Shown here: piece by piece, positions 1 to 10,214 of the stretch
How the letters are laid out: every line of letters begins with the position of its first letter
How positions within the stretch are numbered: position 1 is the first letter of the stretch
Program-made: the position numbers and the translations under genes
The notes under the pieces: model-generated
The model's input: the letters and a program-made list of their open reading frames with translations, nothing else
Told to the model about the DNA's origin: nothing
The model's database searches: none
Source: Cranoglanis bouderius
Lineage: Eukaryota > Chordata > Actinopteri > Siluriformes > Cranoglanididae
Length of the DNA: 64,000 bases
Direction: 5' to 3'
Assembly (NCBI GenBank): GCA_023630585.1
Contig: CM042535.1
Span: 36,198,899 to 36,262,898, forward strand

Positions 1-152
1 GTTTTTTCATTAAGGTGATGAAGCACTACCCTCACTTTCTCCTATAAAAGTTCTTGATGCAATTTTAAATTCATCATTCCCTCAATGATTGCAGTCTGTC
101 CAGATCCCGAGGCATCAAAGCAGCCACTTGTTCTTGCAACAGTACTTGAATG

Positions 153-1114
153 TGTTAGAGCTCTCGCCAATCGCTGCTCCGGGAAGGAGCAGCATAAATC
201 GCTGCCCCGCTACAGAGCAGCATGTCTACGCGCGTTCTAGCGCTATTAAAAAGAACTCTCCGCTGGACAGTCCTTTCACAAAGACTTTGGTTTTGTTTAC
301 GTCATTTCTCTTCCCCCGCTTCCTTATTTGTCTGTTGGGTTTATGTCACGTTATGTTTCCTCCCATGTTTTGTCATTGGTTCAACCGTTAGTGTCTGATT
401 ATTGTTTCCAGGTGTCGTGTGTTTCTTCTCGTTTGCGTTTAATTTCCTTTGTTACTAAAACCCCTATTTTTGTCCACGTCTTTGTGGAGTATTGATGTCG
501 AATAACCTAAAGGGACTCGTGATAGTTAAACGTAACGATATGTTCCTAATGATAATGATCGGTAGCGAGGAAGCTAAAGCTTCGTAGTTTTTTCCTAGGT
601 TTTTGTTTACCAGGTGTTCCCTGGTCCTTGCGCTAGTTCTGAAGTTTTTGTTTACCCGGCGCTCCCGGGTTCCTGAATGTATGTCTCGCTACTTCCTGGA
701 TTTTGCCCTGTAAGCCTTGGGATTCCTGTTTCATGATGTTTGGGATTTTTGCCCTGTAAGGCTTTGAATTAATGTTTCATGACTTTCTGGAATTTTGCCC
801 TGTAAGCCTTTGGATTCCTGTTTCATGATGTTCTAGATTTTTGCCCTTTAAGCCTTTGGATTACTGTGTCATGATTTCCTGGATTTTTGCCCTGAAAGCC
901 TTTTGGATTATTGTTTCACGATTTTCTGGGTTTTTTCTTGTAAGTGTTTTCTTCAGTGGCTAACCCCTTTTTGGAAAAGTGATGTGCTTTCCTCTGTATT
1001 TATTATGTTGATGTCCCGTCACTTTTGAATGTGCCTTTCTGTTAGTACCTAATAAACTGACCACTTTCCCCTGCGAGTGCATCCTGTCTAACTTTTAACC
1101 CCAGTGTCGTAACA
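153..1114 (+). repeat. 5' LTR of element copy 1
   Basis: 962 bp, TGTTAG...TAACA. It carries an AATAAA signal at 1051-1056 and degenerate tandem blocks of the type 'ttttgccctgtaagcc' at about 700-900. A TATA-like stretch at 464-472 lies about 20 bp before the candidate self-primer at 484. The 3' LTR of the same element is longer, mainly because it has more tandem blocks. Confidence 0.85.
484..493 (+). promoter_or_regulatory. Candidate self-primer segment in the 5' LTR
   Basis: GTGGAGTATT here (GCGGAGTATT in the other three LTRs, for example 4432-4441) is the reverse complement of AATACTCCGC just inside the internal region at 1116-1125. In this LTR one pair becomes a G:U wobble. In the Tf1/sushi lineage the 5' end of the transcript primes reverse transcription. 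By analogy this would put the RNA start near 480-484. That start is inferred. Confidence 0.55.
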
Positions 1115-1126
1115 GAATACTCCGCC
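1115..1126 (+). promoter_or_regulatory. Candidate primer-binding site, element copy 1
   Basis: GAATACTCCGCC follows the 5' LTR directly, the usual place for a primer-binding site. Ten bases (1116-1125) pair with the LTR segment at 484-493. I did not recognise a match to a tRNA 3' end ending in TGG. The gag-like ATG follows 6 bases later at 1132. Confidence 0.55.
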
Positions 1127-1131
1127 AAAAA

Positions 1132-3009
1132 ATGGATGCAGCGGGGAAAGTGAGGGCACGCCACGCCATGCCACACCACGCCATGCCACACCACGCCACA
1201 TTTCAAATGCCTGCATATGATTCAATTTTTTTCCCCCAATGGACCTTTGTTTATCCACCTGAAGAGTATGACGGCTTTTCCACCTGGCCACAATGCTTCT
1301 GTTCGCAGGCACAAATTTATTTCCTGAGTTTGGAGGACCCCAAGCCCGACGAGGAACAGTGGGTGGGGTTCCTCCTGTCTCGTTTGGTCGGCTCTACTCG
1401 CCAATGGGCGGAGCTTCACCTTGCCAGTGGATCCACGAAGTTCAAGACAGTTTCGGGCTTTGTGGATCTACTGGTCCAGGTGTTCAGAAGCCCAGACTTC
1501 CAACCCGACCTCAGGACCTTTTTGGGGAAGGACTGTCTGGGCGACCGACCTAGCCACTCTTTCCTGGAACATTAAGGGAGTAAGCGGGCTAACGTGGCGG
1601 CCCGCACCTCTCATCCCCAAAACCAGGAGTGTTCCACCGAGGGATGCACCCGACCAGCCATCCTGCAGTGCCCCACCTGCAGGAACCAGGGAGTAAGGAG
1701 CAGCTACTTCTGCTCCCAAAGCTGTTTCAAGGGCAGCTGGCGGGTGCATAAGCGGCTCCACCGGCGGGTACCCTCAGAGCTCCAGCAGGAGACCCAGCAG
1801 GAGGTCTCCTCAAGGGAGCTACACCTGGAGGTTAACATGGCGACCTCCAGCCCCGAGCTCCAGCCGGAGACCCAGCAGGAAGTCTCCTCAAGGGAGCTAC
1901 AACTGGAGGTTAACATGGCGACCTCCAGCCCCGAGCTGCAGCCAGAGACCCAGCACGAAGTCTCCTCAAGGGAGCTGCAACTGGAGGTTAACATGGAGAC
2001 CTCCAGCCCCGAGCTCCAGCCGGAGGCCCAGCAGAAGGTCTCCACAGCAGAGCTGCTCAGGGAGGTTAACAAGGCGACCTCCAGCCCCAAGCAGCAGCCA
2101 GAGAATAAAGAGGAAACCTCCTCTCCTGGCCTGCTCGTCTCAGAGGTTCACGAGAAAACCTCCAGCCCCGAGCTCCAGCCGGAGGCCCAACAGAAGGTCT
2201 CCACAGCGGAGCTGCTCAGGGAGTTTAACAAGGCAACCTCCAGCACCAAGCAGCAGCCAGAGAATCAAGAGGAAACCTCCTCTCCTGGCCTGCTCGTATA
2301 GGAGATCCACGAGAAAACCTCCGCCCAAGCCACAGTCTTGCCAGAGGTTCGAGAAGAAACCTCCACTCCTGTCCAATCCAAGTCAGAGGCCCACGGGATG
2401 GCCTCTCCTCAAGCCCAGTCCCTATCTGAGGTCCATGGGATGACCTCCATTCCAAGTCCTAACCTATGTTTTAAATCAAAATTAAGTCCATGTCCAGGTT
2501 CCTGCCCTAGTCCTAATCCTAGTCCATGCCCAAGTCCATGTCCAGGTTCCTGCCTTAATCCTAGTACATGTCCAGATTCCTGCCCTATTCCCAGTCCTGC
2601 TCCCACTCTGGTTCTCAATCCTGTTCCCAGTCCTGCTCCTAATCTGGTTCTCAGTCCGGTTCCCAGTTCTGTTCCCAATCCAGTTCCCAGTCCTGCTCCC
2701 ACTCCGGTTCCCAGTCCAGCTCCCAGTCCTGTTCCCAGTCCTGTTCTCAGTCCGGTTCCCAGTCCTGCTCCCACTCCGGTTCTCAGTCCGGTTCCCAGTC
2801 CTGCTCCCAATCCGGTTCCCAGTCCTGCTCCCAATCCAGTTCTCAGTCCTGCTCCCAATCCAGTTCTCAGTCCTGCTCCTAATCCTGTTCCCAGTCCTGC
2901 TCCCAGTCCCAGTCGAGTTCCTCATTTATTTCCTAGTCCAGTTGCAAGTCCAAGCCCAGTTTCCAATCATTTCCAAGTTCAGTTCCTGATCTCTATGATG
3001 GCTACATAG
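1132..3009 (+). pseudogene. Gag-like protein with METAP1-type zinc finger, copy 1 (two in-frame stops)
   Basis: A single frame of 626 codons from ATG 1132 to TAG 3007-3009, broken by TAA at 1573-1575 and TAG at 2299-2301. Residues about 40-140 resemble the sushi/RTL Gag capsid region (PPEEYDG, FLLSRLVG, QWAELHL). Residues 167-210 (1630-1761) form a zinc finger with spacing C-x4-C-x7-C-x2-C-x10-C-x3-C-x7-H-x3-H. That is the C6H2 finger of methionine aminopeptidase 1, including CPTC and YFCSQ.CFKGSW. After it come 26-residue repeats (LQPETQQEVSSREL type) and a long Pro-Ser repeat (PSPAPNPV type). No CCHC knuckle is seen. Repeat lengths are multiples of three. A functional product from this copy would need both stops read through. 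Confidence 0.8.
1630..1761 (+). other. METAP1-like C6H2 zinc-finger segment, copy 1
   Basis: 44 codons holding six Cys and two His with the exact spacing of the N-terminal zinc finger of eukaryotic methionine aminopeptidase 1. The shared core includes LQCPTC and FKGSW. No aminopeptidase catalytic domain follows. It is in frame between the capsid-like region and the repeats, so it looks like a captured host exon fused into gag. Copy 2 is at 53,006-53,137. Confidence 0.8.
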
Positions 3010-4000
3010 GTTTAATTTCGGGATGGGTGTTAGCCCTCCTTCTCAGTTCAGAGGGTGATTTCACTCCCAGCTCCGCTTATAACCCAGCTCACTCCTCAGT
3101 CTCCAGCCCTGTCTCCTCCTCAGTCTCCAGCCCTGTCTCCTCCTCAGTCTCCAGCCCTGTCTCCTCCTCTGTTTCCAACCCAACTCACTCCACTGTCTCC
3201 TCCACTGTCTCCTCCACTGTCTCCTCCATTGTCTCCTCCACTGTCTCCTCCACTGTCTCCTCCACTGTCTCCTATTTGATTTCCAGCCCGGTTTCCAACA
3301 ACATTTTTGAATTTGTTTGTGGTTCTGGGTCTAATCCAAGTCTCCTCCCAGTTCCATACCCAGTTCTCTGCCCTATATTCTGTCCCATTCCCCAGTCTGT
3401 TTCCCAGTCTGTCTCTGTGCCTGTCTCTAATCCAGGAGCTGAATCGGAGTCCAGTCCTGGTTCTAGTCCGGGTTCCAGACAGAGCGCCAGGTCACGCGCA
3501 GCTTGGAGATCCAGGCCAAGCTCCAGGTCACGCGCAGCTCCGCGACCCAGGCCAAGCTCCAGGTCACGCGCAGCTCCGAGATCCAGGCCAAACTCCAGGT
3601 CACGCGCAGCTCGGAGATCCAGGCCAAGCATCAGATCACGCGCAGCTCCACGACCCAGGCCAAGCTCCAGGTCACGCGCAGCTCCGAGATCCAGGCCAAG
3701 CTCCAGGTCACGCGCAGCTCCAAGATCCAGGCCAAACACCAGGTCACGCGCAGCTCTGAGATCCAGGCCAAGCATCGGTTCAGGCACCCGTCCAAGTCCT
3801 CGTCCAAGTCCTCGTCCAAGTCCTCGTCCAAGTCCTTGTCCAAGTCCACAACACGACATGTTCGGCTCTGGCTGCGGGACATTGAATTGCACCAGCCTCG
3901 GGTCCAGGGTGGCAGATGTGCCAATCCTGCCCAAGGGCCCAGGTCCGCCAGAACAGACAAAACTTGCGGCGCGTCGGGAGCCGCGCCTTGGGGGGGGCTC
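3010..4000 (+). repeat. Low-complexity tandem repeats in the internal region, copy 1
   Basis: After the gag stop come 24-bp units around 'cagtctccagccctgtctcc' (3098-3180), 12-bp 'actgtctcctcc' units (3192-3270), about eight 36-bp units around 'aggtcacgcgcagctc' (3485-3775), and 12-bp 'aagtcctcgtcc' units (3790-3845). Units are multiples of three, so several frames stay open on both strands. The best + frame (3027-4049) is Ser/Arg/Pro-rich with no domain I recognise. I treat it as non-coding or an unproven second ORF. Confidence 0.7.
3989..4000 (+). promoter_or_regulatory. Polypurine tract, element copy 1
   Basis: A G8 run at 3990-3997 followed by CTC and then TGTTA at 4001. Copy 2 has GGGGTGGGG (55,336-55,344) followed by CTC and TGTTAG at 55,348. 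This is the expected priming site for plus-strand synthesis just before the 3' LTR. Confidence 0.6.
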
Positions 4001-4084
4001 TGTTATCATTCCCTCAATGATTGCAGTCTGTCCACATCCCGAGGCATAAAAGCAGCCACTTGTTCTTGCAACTGTACTTGAATG

Positions 4085-5246
4085 TGTTAGAGCTCTCGCC
4101 AATCGCTGCTCCGGGAAGGAGCAGCATAAATCGCTGCTCCGGGAAGGAACAGCATAAATCGCTGCCCCGCTACGGAGCAGCATGTCTGCGCACATTCTAG
4201 CGCTATTAAAAAGAACTCTCCGCTGGACAGTCCTTTCACAAAGACTCTGGTTTTGTTTACGTCATTTCTCTTCCCCCGCTTCCTTATTTGTCCGTTGGGT
4301 TTATGTCACGTTATGTTTCCTCCCATGTTTTGTCATTGGTGTCGGATTATTGTTTCCAGGTGTCGTGTGTTTCTTCTCGTTTGCATTTAATTTCCTTTGT
4401 TACTAAAACCCCTATTTTTGTCCACGTCTTTGCGGAGTATTGATGTCGAATAACCTAAAGGGACTCGTGATAGTTAAACGTAACGATATGTTCCTAATGA
4501 TAATGATCGGTAGCGAGGAAGCTAAAGCTTCGTAGTTTTTTCCTACGTTTTTGTTTAGCAGGTGTTCCCTGGTCCTTGCGCTAGTTCTGAAGTTTTTGTT
4601 TACCCGGCGCGCCCGGGTTCCTGAATGTATGTCTCGCTACTTCCTGGATTTTGCCCTGTAAGCCTTGGGATTCCTGTTTCATGATGTTTGGGATTTTTGC
4701 CCTGTAAGCCTTTGAATTAATGTTTCATGACTTTCTGGAATTTTGCCCTGTAAGCCTTGGGATTCCTGTTTCATGATGTTTGGGATTTTTGCCCTGTAAG
4801 CCTTTGAATTAATGTTTCATGACATTCTGGAATTTTGCCCTGTAAGCCTTGGGATTCCTGTTTCATGATGTTCGGGATTTTTGCCCTGTAAGCCTTTGAA
4901 TTAATGTTTCATGACTTTCTGGAATTTTGCCCTGTAAGCCTTTGGATTCCTGTTTCATGATGTTCTAGATTTTTGCCCTTTAAGCCTTTGGATTACTGTG
5001 TCATGATTTCCTGGATTTTTGCCCTGAAAGCCTTTTGGATTATTGTTTCATGATTTTCTGGGTTTTTTCTTGTAAGTGTTTTCTTCAGTGGCTAACCCCT
5101 TTTTGGAAAAGTGATGTGCTTTCCTCTGTATTTATTATGTTGATGTCCCGTCACTTTTGAATGTGCCTTTCTGTTAGTACCCAATAAACTGACCACTTTC
5201 CCCTGCGAGTGCATCCTGTCTAACTCTTAACCCCAGTGTCGTAACA
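4085..5246 (+). repeat. 3' LTR of element copy 1
   Basis: 1162 bp, TGTTAG...TAACA, followed by GAATG (5247-5251). It has about three rounds of the 'gccctgtaagcc...tttcatga' tandem block (4650-5050), where the 5' LTR has one. A self-primer match is at 4432-4441. It is preceded by 84 bp (4001-4084) beginning TGTTA and otherwise matching the 5' flank (72-152). Confidence 0.8.
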
Positions 5247-5304
5247 GAATGTGAGATGGTTAAGGCAGTAAAAAGGGGATGGTAGAGCATGGAGTATTAA
5301 GGTG

Positions 5305-6330
5305 ACGTAACATGGCCCTAAAAAGTATTTGGACACTTAAGTCACACTTACAAATATATGAATTTCACTGCATTAAAAACGTCAAACCAAGTGGCATTTA
5401 TTTTAAAGAAAGATATCACAAGCACGCTTTTCAAGCCAAAAAATCTAAAAAGCTGTTTGCAATGAACAAATCAAACAAAAGCAATTGAAATAGTTCAACA
5501 CAACGAATGCTTCAAGTGGTTTCCCCAAATTCAACTGAAAATGCAACTTATAATGACTTCTCCAGTCTCAAAATTGCTCAACCCCCTGAATAGAATCCCT
5601 CACAACAGCACAAATATGCAAAACAGGTGTTGTTTCAAGCACACTTGATGCAACTAATCAAGTGCTTCATTAGTTGCACCAGGTGTGCTTGAGCTGAAAC
5701 ACATGAAATACCTGAACTGGCTAGGGGTTTTTTGAGAGTCATGTTTGACTGCATGTTAGAAATAAGTCAAAAGAATTGTCCAGAAAGTTAAGAGAAGAGA
5801 TCATCACCCTTCACAAACAAGGAACAGTATATAAAAAGATAACAAAGGCACTGAATGTTCCTAGAGACACTATTGGAAGCATAGTTTGCAGGTTCAAAGT
5901 TAAGGGAACAGTGATTACACTACCTGGACGTGGCAGAAAAAGGAAGCTATCAATGGCTGCAACCAGATTTCTGAGAAGGCGGGTTGTGAAAAACCCTTGA
6001 GTGACTGCAAAAGACCTGCAGCAAGACTTGGTGGCAACAGGCACTGAGGTTTCAGTGAGCACAGTAAGGCGTGTAAATAAATAAATACAGAAGGTTTCCA
6101 TGCCAGAAGGCATACACCACTAAAAAATACAAAAGCACAAGAAAAGCACAAGAAAAGTTGTCTCAAATATGCTCAAAATCATATAAATTAGCCACAGAGG
6201 TTTTGGGATTCTGTTCTGTGGAACGGCATGATGGATCAGCGGTATGTCTGGAGGATGAAGAATGAAGGATACACTGAATAGAACACTCTGTCCACAGTCA
6301 AGCATGGTGGTGGCTCGGTGATGCTCTGTG
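5305..6330 (+). mobile_element. Tc1-like transposon relic, 3' truncated, copy 1
   Basis: It opens with a Tc1-type terminal sequence ('aagtatttggacactt', 5320-5335). A 74-residue frame at 5776-6000 is the N-terminal paired-like DNA-binding region of a Tc1 transposase (REEIITLHKQG, GSIVCRFK, GRGRKRKLS). Decayed transposase sequence follows to about 6330, where TVKHGGGS-type sequence ends. No catalytic Asp-Asp-Glu core remains. Copy 2 is at about 56,540-57,565. Confidence 0.75.
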
Positions 6331-6419
6331 TAAAAACTGTAATGAATTTTCCTGCTACACAACTGCTATTTGACCATGTAGTATTAGCACATTTATAGAA
6401 GGGATTTATTTGTTTATAA

Positions 6420-6515
6420 TTGCACTATCCGGTGTTACCCAGATGAGGAAGGGTTCCCTTTTGAGTTTGGTTCCTCTCAAGGTTTCTTCCTCATATCGTC
6501 TCAGGGACCCTTATG
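6420..6515 (+). repeat. Dispersed teleost repeat fragment, copy 1
   Basis: The stretch around 'ttcctctcaaggtttcttcc' (6470-6489) resembles a sequence widely repeated in fish genomes, possibly a LINE 3' portion. The family is not certain. The equivalent in copy 2 is near 57,655-57,750. Confidence 0.4.
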
Positions 6516-6617
6516 AAAAAGAAGTGTGCTTAATTGCATTAAAATGGTACTTTTGTGTACTTCAAATCTTAAAAGTATACTTTTTAAAAAGTGTACTTGC
6601 AGATAATACAATTTAAT

Positions 6618-7391
6618 TTAAATTAACCGCCATTCTGATGCTTTCCAATATTTCCTGTCTTGTAATGACCTGGGTGTTCTGGTTATCTCTACAGGAGGTT
6701 TTATAGCCAGCAGTTCTCGATCAATTATGTCTGCTTTCGTTCCTATGTACCACTCTTTGTTGTGATGGGTAGAGTCCAGCCAAAGAGTTGCCAGTTGTCG
6801 AGTGACACCCAGACAAACACTATGCTGGTATTCTGGGACAAAACCGTTAATCATTTGAAACTTTTGTAATCGCATCAATTCTGATGGGCCTTTAATACCC
6901 TTGACTGGCAGTTCTACGGTAGCTGCCATAGCATGCTCATAATGTGCAGTTTCTGATCTGAGAACAGGTTCTGGTCTTCTATATGGATAAGGACCTCCAC
7001 CTATGTGATAGCAGAAATCACACCCATATTGTCCATTGAATTGTTTTGTGTTTCTGAGGAGTAGGCAGGCAACTGAGTCAGAGCTACATATTAATGCATA
7101 CACCTTGGAAATGCACTCTACATTCTGTGAGTTTTTCCAAATTAACCCTTCCCTCTCAAGAGAACACAGCTCATTCACAAAAGGGGTTAGCAGCACAGAC
7201 ATGATAGGTTTCTTTTCACCAAAGCAAATACATGGCATACAGATATTGTTTTTTCTGTCCTTTGGCTGTAGTTCTATGACCTGACATTGAATGGGCCACA
7301 CCTGGTAATTTGAGCTTCTGAAAATGGGAATTCCGTCACAATTCCACAGTAAGCTTATGTCACATTCACCTAATTGTCCATTTTCTCTCAA
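6618..7391 (-). pseudogene. EnSpm/CACTA-like (tnp2-type) transposase fragment, copy 1
   Basis: A 257-codon open frame. NCDGIPIFRSSNYQVWPIQ, FGEKKPIMSVLL and YGCDFCYH are typical of the tnp2-type transposase found in CACTA/EnSpm elements and their fish relatives. It seems to lack both ends: the C-terminus stops abruptly after EWRLI, and upstream the match fades by about 7440. No terminal repeats were found. Copy 2 at 57,853-58,626 differs by at least one residue (HIGGG versus HIDGG). The family name comes from motif recognition only. Confidence 0.6.
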
Positions 7392-7548
7392 TTTTCTATA
7401 TTCAGCTCCACCCTGTATGTAATTTAGATCATTTTTCTCAGCTGTAGTCTACCTTGACAAAGTTAAACTTTGATTTTCAAGAATGTCTTTGAGCTGTGAT
7501 GACAAGCTCAATACTCTGGAAAAAGTGTTTTTATTTATTGTTTTTTAT

Positions 7549-7719
7549 TTTTAATAAATTTGCAAAGATTTCAAACAAACTTCTTTCACGTTGTCATTAT
7601 GGGGTATTGTTTGTAGAATTTTGAGGAAAATAATTAATTTAATACATTTTGGAATAAGGCTGTAACATAACAAAATGTGTAAAAAGTGAAGCGCTGTGAA
7701 TACTTTCCGGATGCACTGT
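7549..7719 (-). mobile_element. Solo terminal inverted repeat of a Tc1-like element, copy 1
   Basis: Ends in 'ttccggatgcactg' followed by TA, the familiar terminus of a common fish Tc1-like family, with the internal AACATAACAAAATGTG segment. No transposase or opposite end of this family is present, so it is a fragment next to the unrelated Tc1 element at 7741. Copy 2 is at about 58,784-58,954. Confidence 0.65.
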
Positions 7720-7740
7720 ATAGATCCACACACGCTTATC

Positions 7741-9281
7741 CAATGGGGGAAAAAAAGTATTTGATCCCCTGCTGATTTTGTACGTTTGCCCACTGACAAA
7801 GAAATGATCAGTCTATAATTTTAATGGTAGGTGTATTTTAACAGTGAGAGACAGAATAACAACAAAAAAATCCAGAAAAACGCATTTCAAAAAAGTTATA
7901 AATTGATTTGCATTTTAATGAGAGAAATAAGTATTTGATCCCTTCGACTTGGTGGCAAAACCCTTGTTGGCAATGGTCAATGCAGAGGTCAGACGTTTCT
8001 TGTAGTTGGCCACCAGGTTTGCACACATCTCAGGAGGGATTTTGTTCCACTCCTCTTTGCAGATCCTCTCCAAGTCATTAAGGTCTCGAGGCTGACGTTT
8101 GGCAACTCGAACCTTCAGCTCCCTCCACAGATTTTCTATGGGATTAAGGTCTGGAGACTGGCTAGGCCACTCCAGGACCTTAATGTGCTTGTTCTTGAGC
8201 CACTCCTTTGTTGCCTTGGCTGTGTGTTTTTGGTCATTGTCATGCTGGAATACCCATCCATGACCCATTTTCAATGCCCTGGCTGAGGGAAGGAGGTTCT
8301 CACCCAAGATTTGACGGTACATGGCCCCGTCCATCGTCCCTTTGATGCGGTGCAGTTGTCCTGTCCCCTTAGAAGAAAAACACCCCCAAAGCATAATATT
8401 CCCACCTCCATGTTTGACGATGGGGATGGTGTTCTTGGGGTCATAGGCAGCATTCCTCCTCCTCCAAACACGGCGAGTTGAGTTGATGCCAAAGAGCTCG
8501 ATTTTGGTCTCATCTGACCACAACACTTTCACCCAGTTCTCCTCTGAATCATTCAGAAAAATTTCGGATGGGCCTGTACATGTGCTTTCTTGAGCAGGGG
8601 GACCTTGCGGGCGCTGCAGGATTTCAGTCCTTCACGGCGTAGTGTGTTACCAATTGTTTTCTTGGTGACTATGGTCCCAGCTGCCTTGAGATCATTAACA
8701 AGATACGCCTGTATAGTTCTGGGCTGATTCCTCACCGTTCTCATGATCATTGAAACTCCACGAGGTGAGATCTTGCATGGAGCCCCAGACCGAGGGAGAC
8801 TGACAGTTATTTTGTGTTTCTTCCATTTGCGAATAATCGCACCAACTGTTGTCACCTTCTCACCTCTACAATCTTGTCTCTGACATCCTTGGGCACCTCT
8901 TTGGTGTTGGCCATGGTGGAGAGTTTGGAATCTGATTGATTGATTGCTTCTGTGGACAGGTGTCTTTTATACAGGTAACAAGCTGAGATTAGGAGCATTC
9001 CCTTTAAGAGAGTGCTCCTAATCTCAGCTCGTTACCTGTGTAAAAGACACCTGGGAGCCAGAAATCTTGTTGATTGATAGGGGATCAAATACTTATTTCC
9101 CTCATTAAAATTCAAATCAATTTATAACTATTTTGAAATGCGTTTTTCTGGATTTTTTTGTTGTTATTCTGTCTCTCACTGTTAAAATACACCTACCATT
9201 AAAATTACAGACTGATCATTTCTTTCTCAGTGGGCAAATGTACAAAATCAGCAGGGGATCAAATACTTTTTTCCCCCACTG
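7741..9281 (-). mobile_element. Tc1/mariner transposon with about 200-bp inverted repeats, copy 1
   Basis: Inverted repeats at about 7741-7945 and 9065-9281 ('gggggaaaaaagtatttgat' type). The transposase is on the minus strand in two frames. 8553-8855 is the N-terminal DNA-binding half (GAIIRKWKKHK, TIGNTLRREGL). 7915-8532 is the catalytic half with SDETKIELFG, FQHDNDQKHTAKA and SPDLNPIENLW, so the DD34E residues are present. The halves are separated by a small deletion and frameshift near 8550, so this copy is dead. Copy 2 (58,976-60,515) has further damage. Confidence 0.88.
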
Positions 9282-10214
9282 TACATACTGCCAATTATTA
9301 TCTGGCAACCTACTGGTCAGGAAATAAAGGGACACATGTTTCAATACTGTTGTCATTCTGATCAGTGCCCCACAACTATTAGACTATTATTATTATAAAC
9401 TATTATTAATTAAAATGAATCGCATCTTTCTATGTAACGTGTGATGAGACGTTATGTTATGTGTTATGAAATACTGATCACTCAGCGAAGTCGCTATTAC
9501 CATAGTCATGAGAATATTGGGAACTTTCCAACCAAGAATAATGAGACTTATCTTTTTTTTTCTTTTTTTTTTCTTTTCGGTCATGCATTTCACTTATGCT
9601 TATGCTTAGTACGTATTCATAAAGAGTAAGCAGAGCCAAAGACTAAAATAGGACTCTTCACCGCATTTCTGTCGAACGTGAGCAATGAGCAAAAGCGTGG
9701 AACCCCGTGGACACGAATAATTACGGTACTCGAGTTCTCCTCAATCCATCGCTGCGTGAATAAATTATGCAAATTATTGGTGTATTTTTCTAATGTTTTC
9801 TGCTTTTAGTTATACTAATGTTTTGTATTTTTTTGTCATGTTCAGTAATTTGTTATGTTATTTAGAGATCATCCTTTTACTTGCATAATTTGGATGAGTT
9901 AATTAGTCCTCACCATTTTTTTGTGATGTGTGTTATTTAATGAAGTACATGTGAGTACGTGGTTTGACGCACTTTCTGCTCATTGCATGAAAACCTGAAA
10001 TCGGGAAAATCTTGAAGTCGGATTGGGCCCATCCGGTAAGTCGGGGCCCCAGGCGACCGCCTGTTTCGCCTGTTGGACGGGCCGGCCCTGATCACATGTT
10101 GACCTCGGCCAACAAAAAGCTTTTTGTTCTCCGTCGGTGAAAGAAATATTTTGTCCGAGACCCTGAACTGGTAACCATCCATACAGGATATGTGCGCCCT
10201 GTGCACTTCCTGTT
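9282..10214. other. No gene seen, copy 1
   Basis: AT-rich intergenic DNA with poly-T/poly-A runs near 9550. 9960-10,200 is more GC-rich ('gggccggccctgatcac'), which may be the edge of an older repeat. I see no coding or RNA gene here. Copy 2 equivalent: 60,516-61,449. Confidence 0.5.

Larger units (their letters stand above)
153..5246 (+). mobile_element. Non-autonomous Ty3/gypsy (sushi-like) LTR retrotransposon, copy 1
   Basis: The element is bounded by LTRs that start TGTTAG and end TAACA, with the 5-bp target duplication GAATG at 148-152 and 5247-5251. The internal region (1115-4000) encodes a gag-like ORF and low-complexity repeats. No protease, reverse transcriptase, RNase H or integrase motif is seen in any frame, so it would need enzymes supplied in trans. 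A G-run polypurine tract (3990-3997) precedes TGTTA at 4001. An 84-bp segment matching the 5' flank sits between that point and the main body of the 3' LTR at 4085. Confidence 0.85.

Noticed and set aside
2409..2925. Gly- and Arg-Thr-rich minus-strand frames (also 53,863-54,319)
   Set aside because: Shadows of the Pro-Ser repeat of the gag-like ORF. No independent start, domain or conservation.
3272..4195. 307-codon minus-strand open frame
   Set aside because: It is antisense to tandem repeats whose units are multiples of three, so it stays open by chance. The copy 2 equivalent is much shorter.
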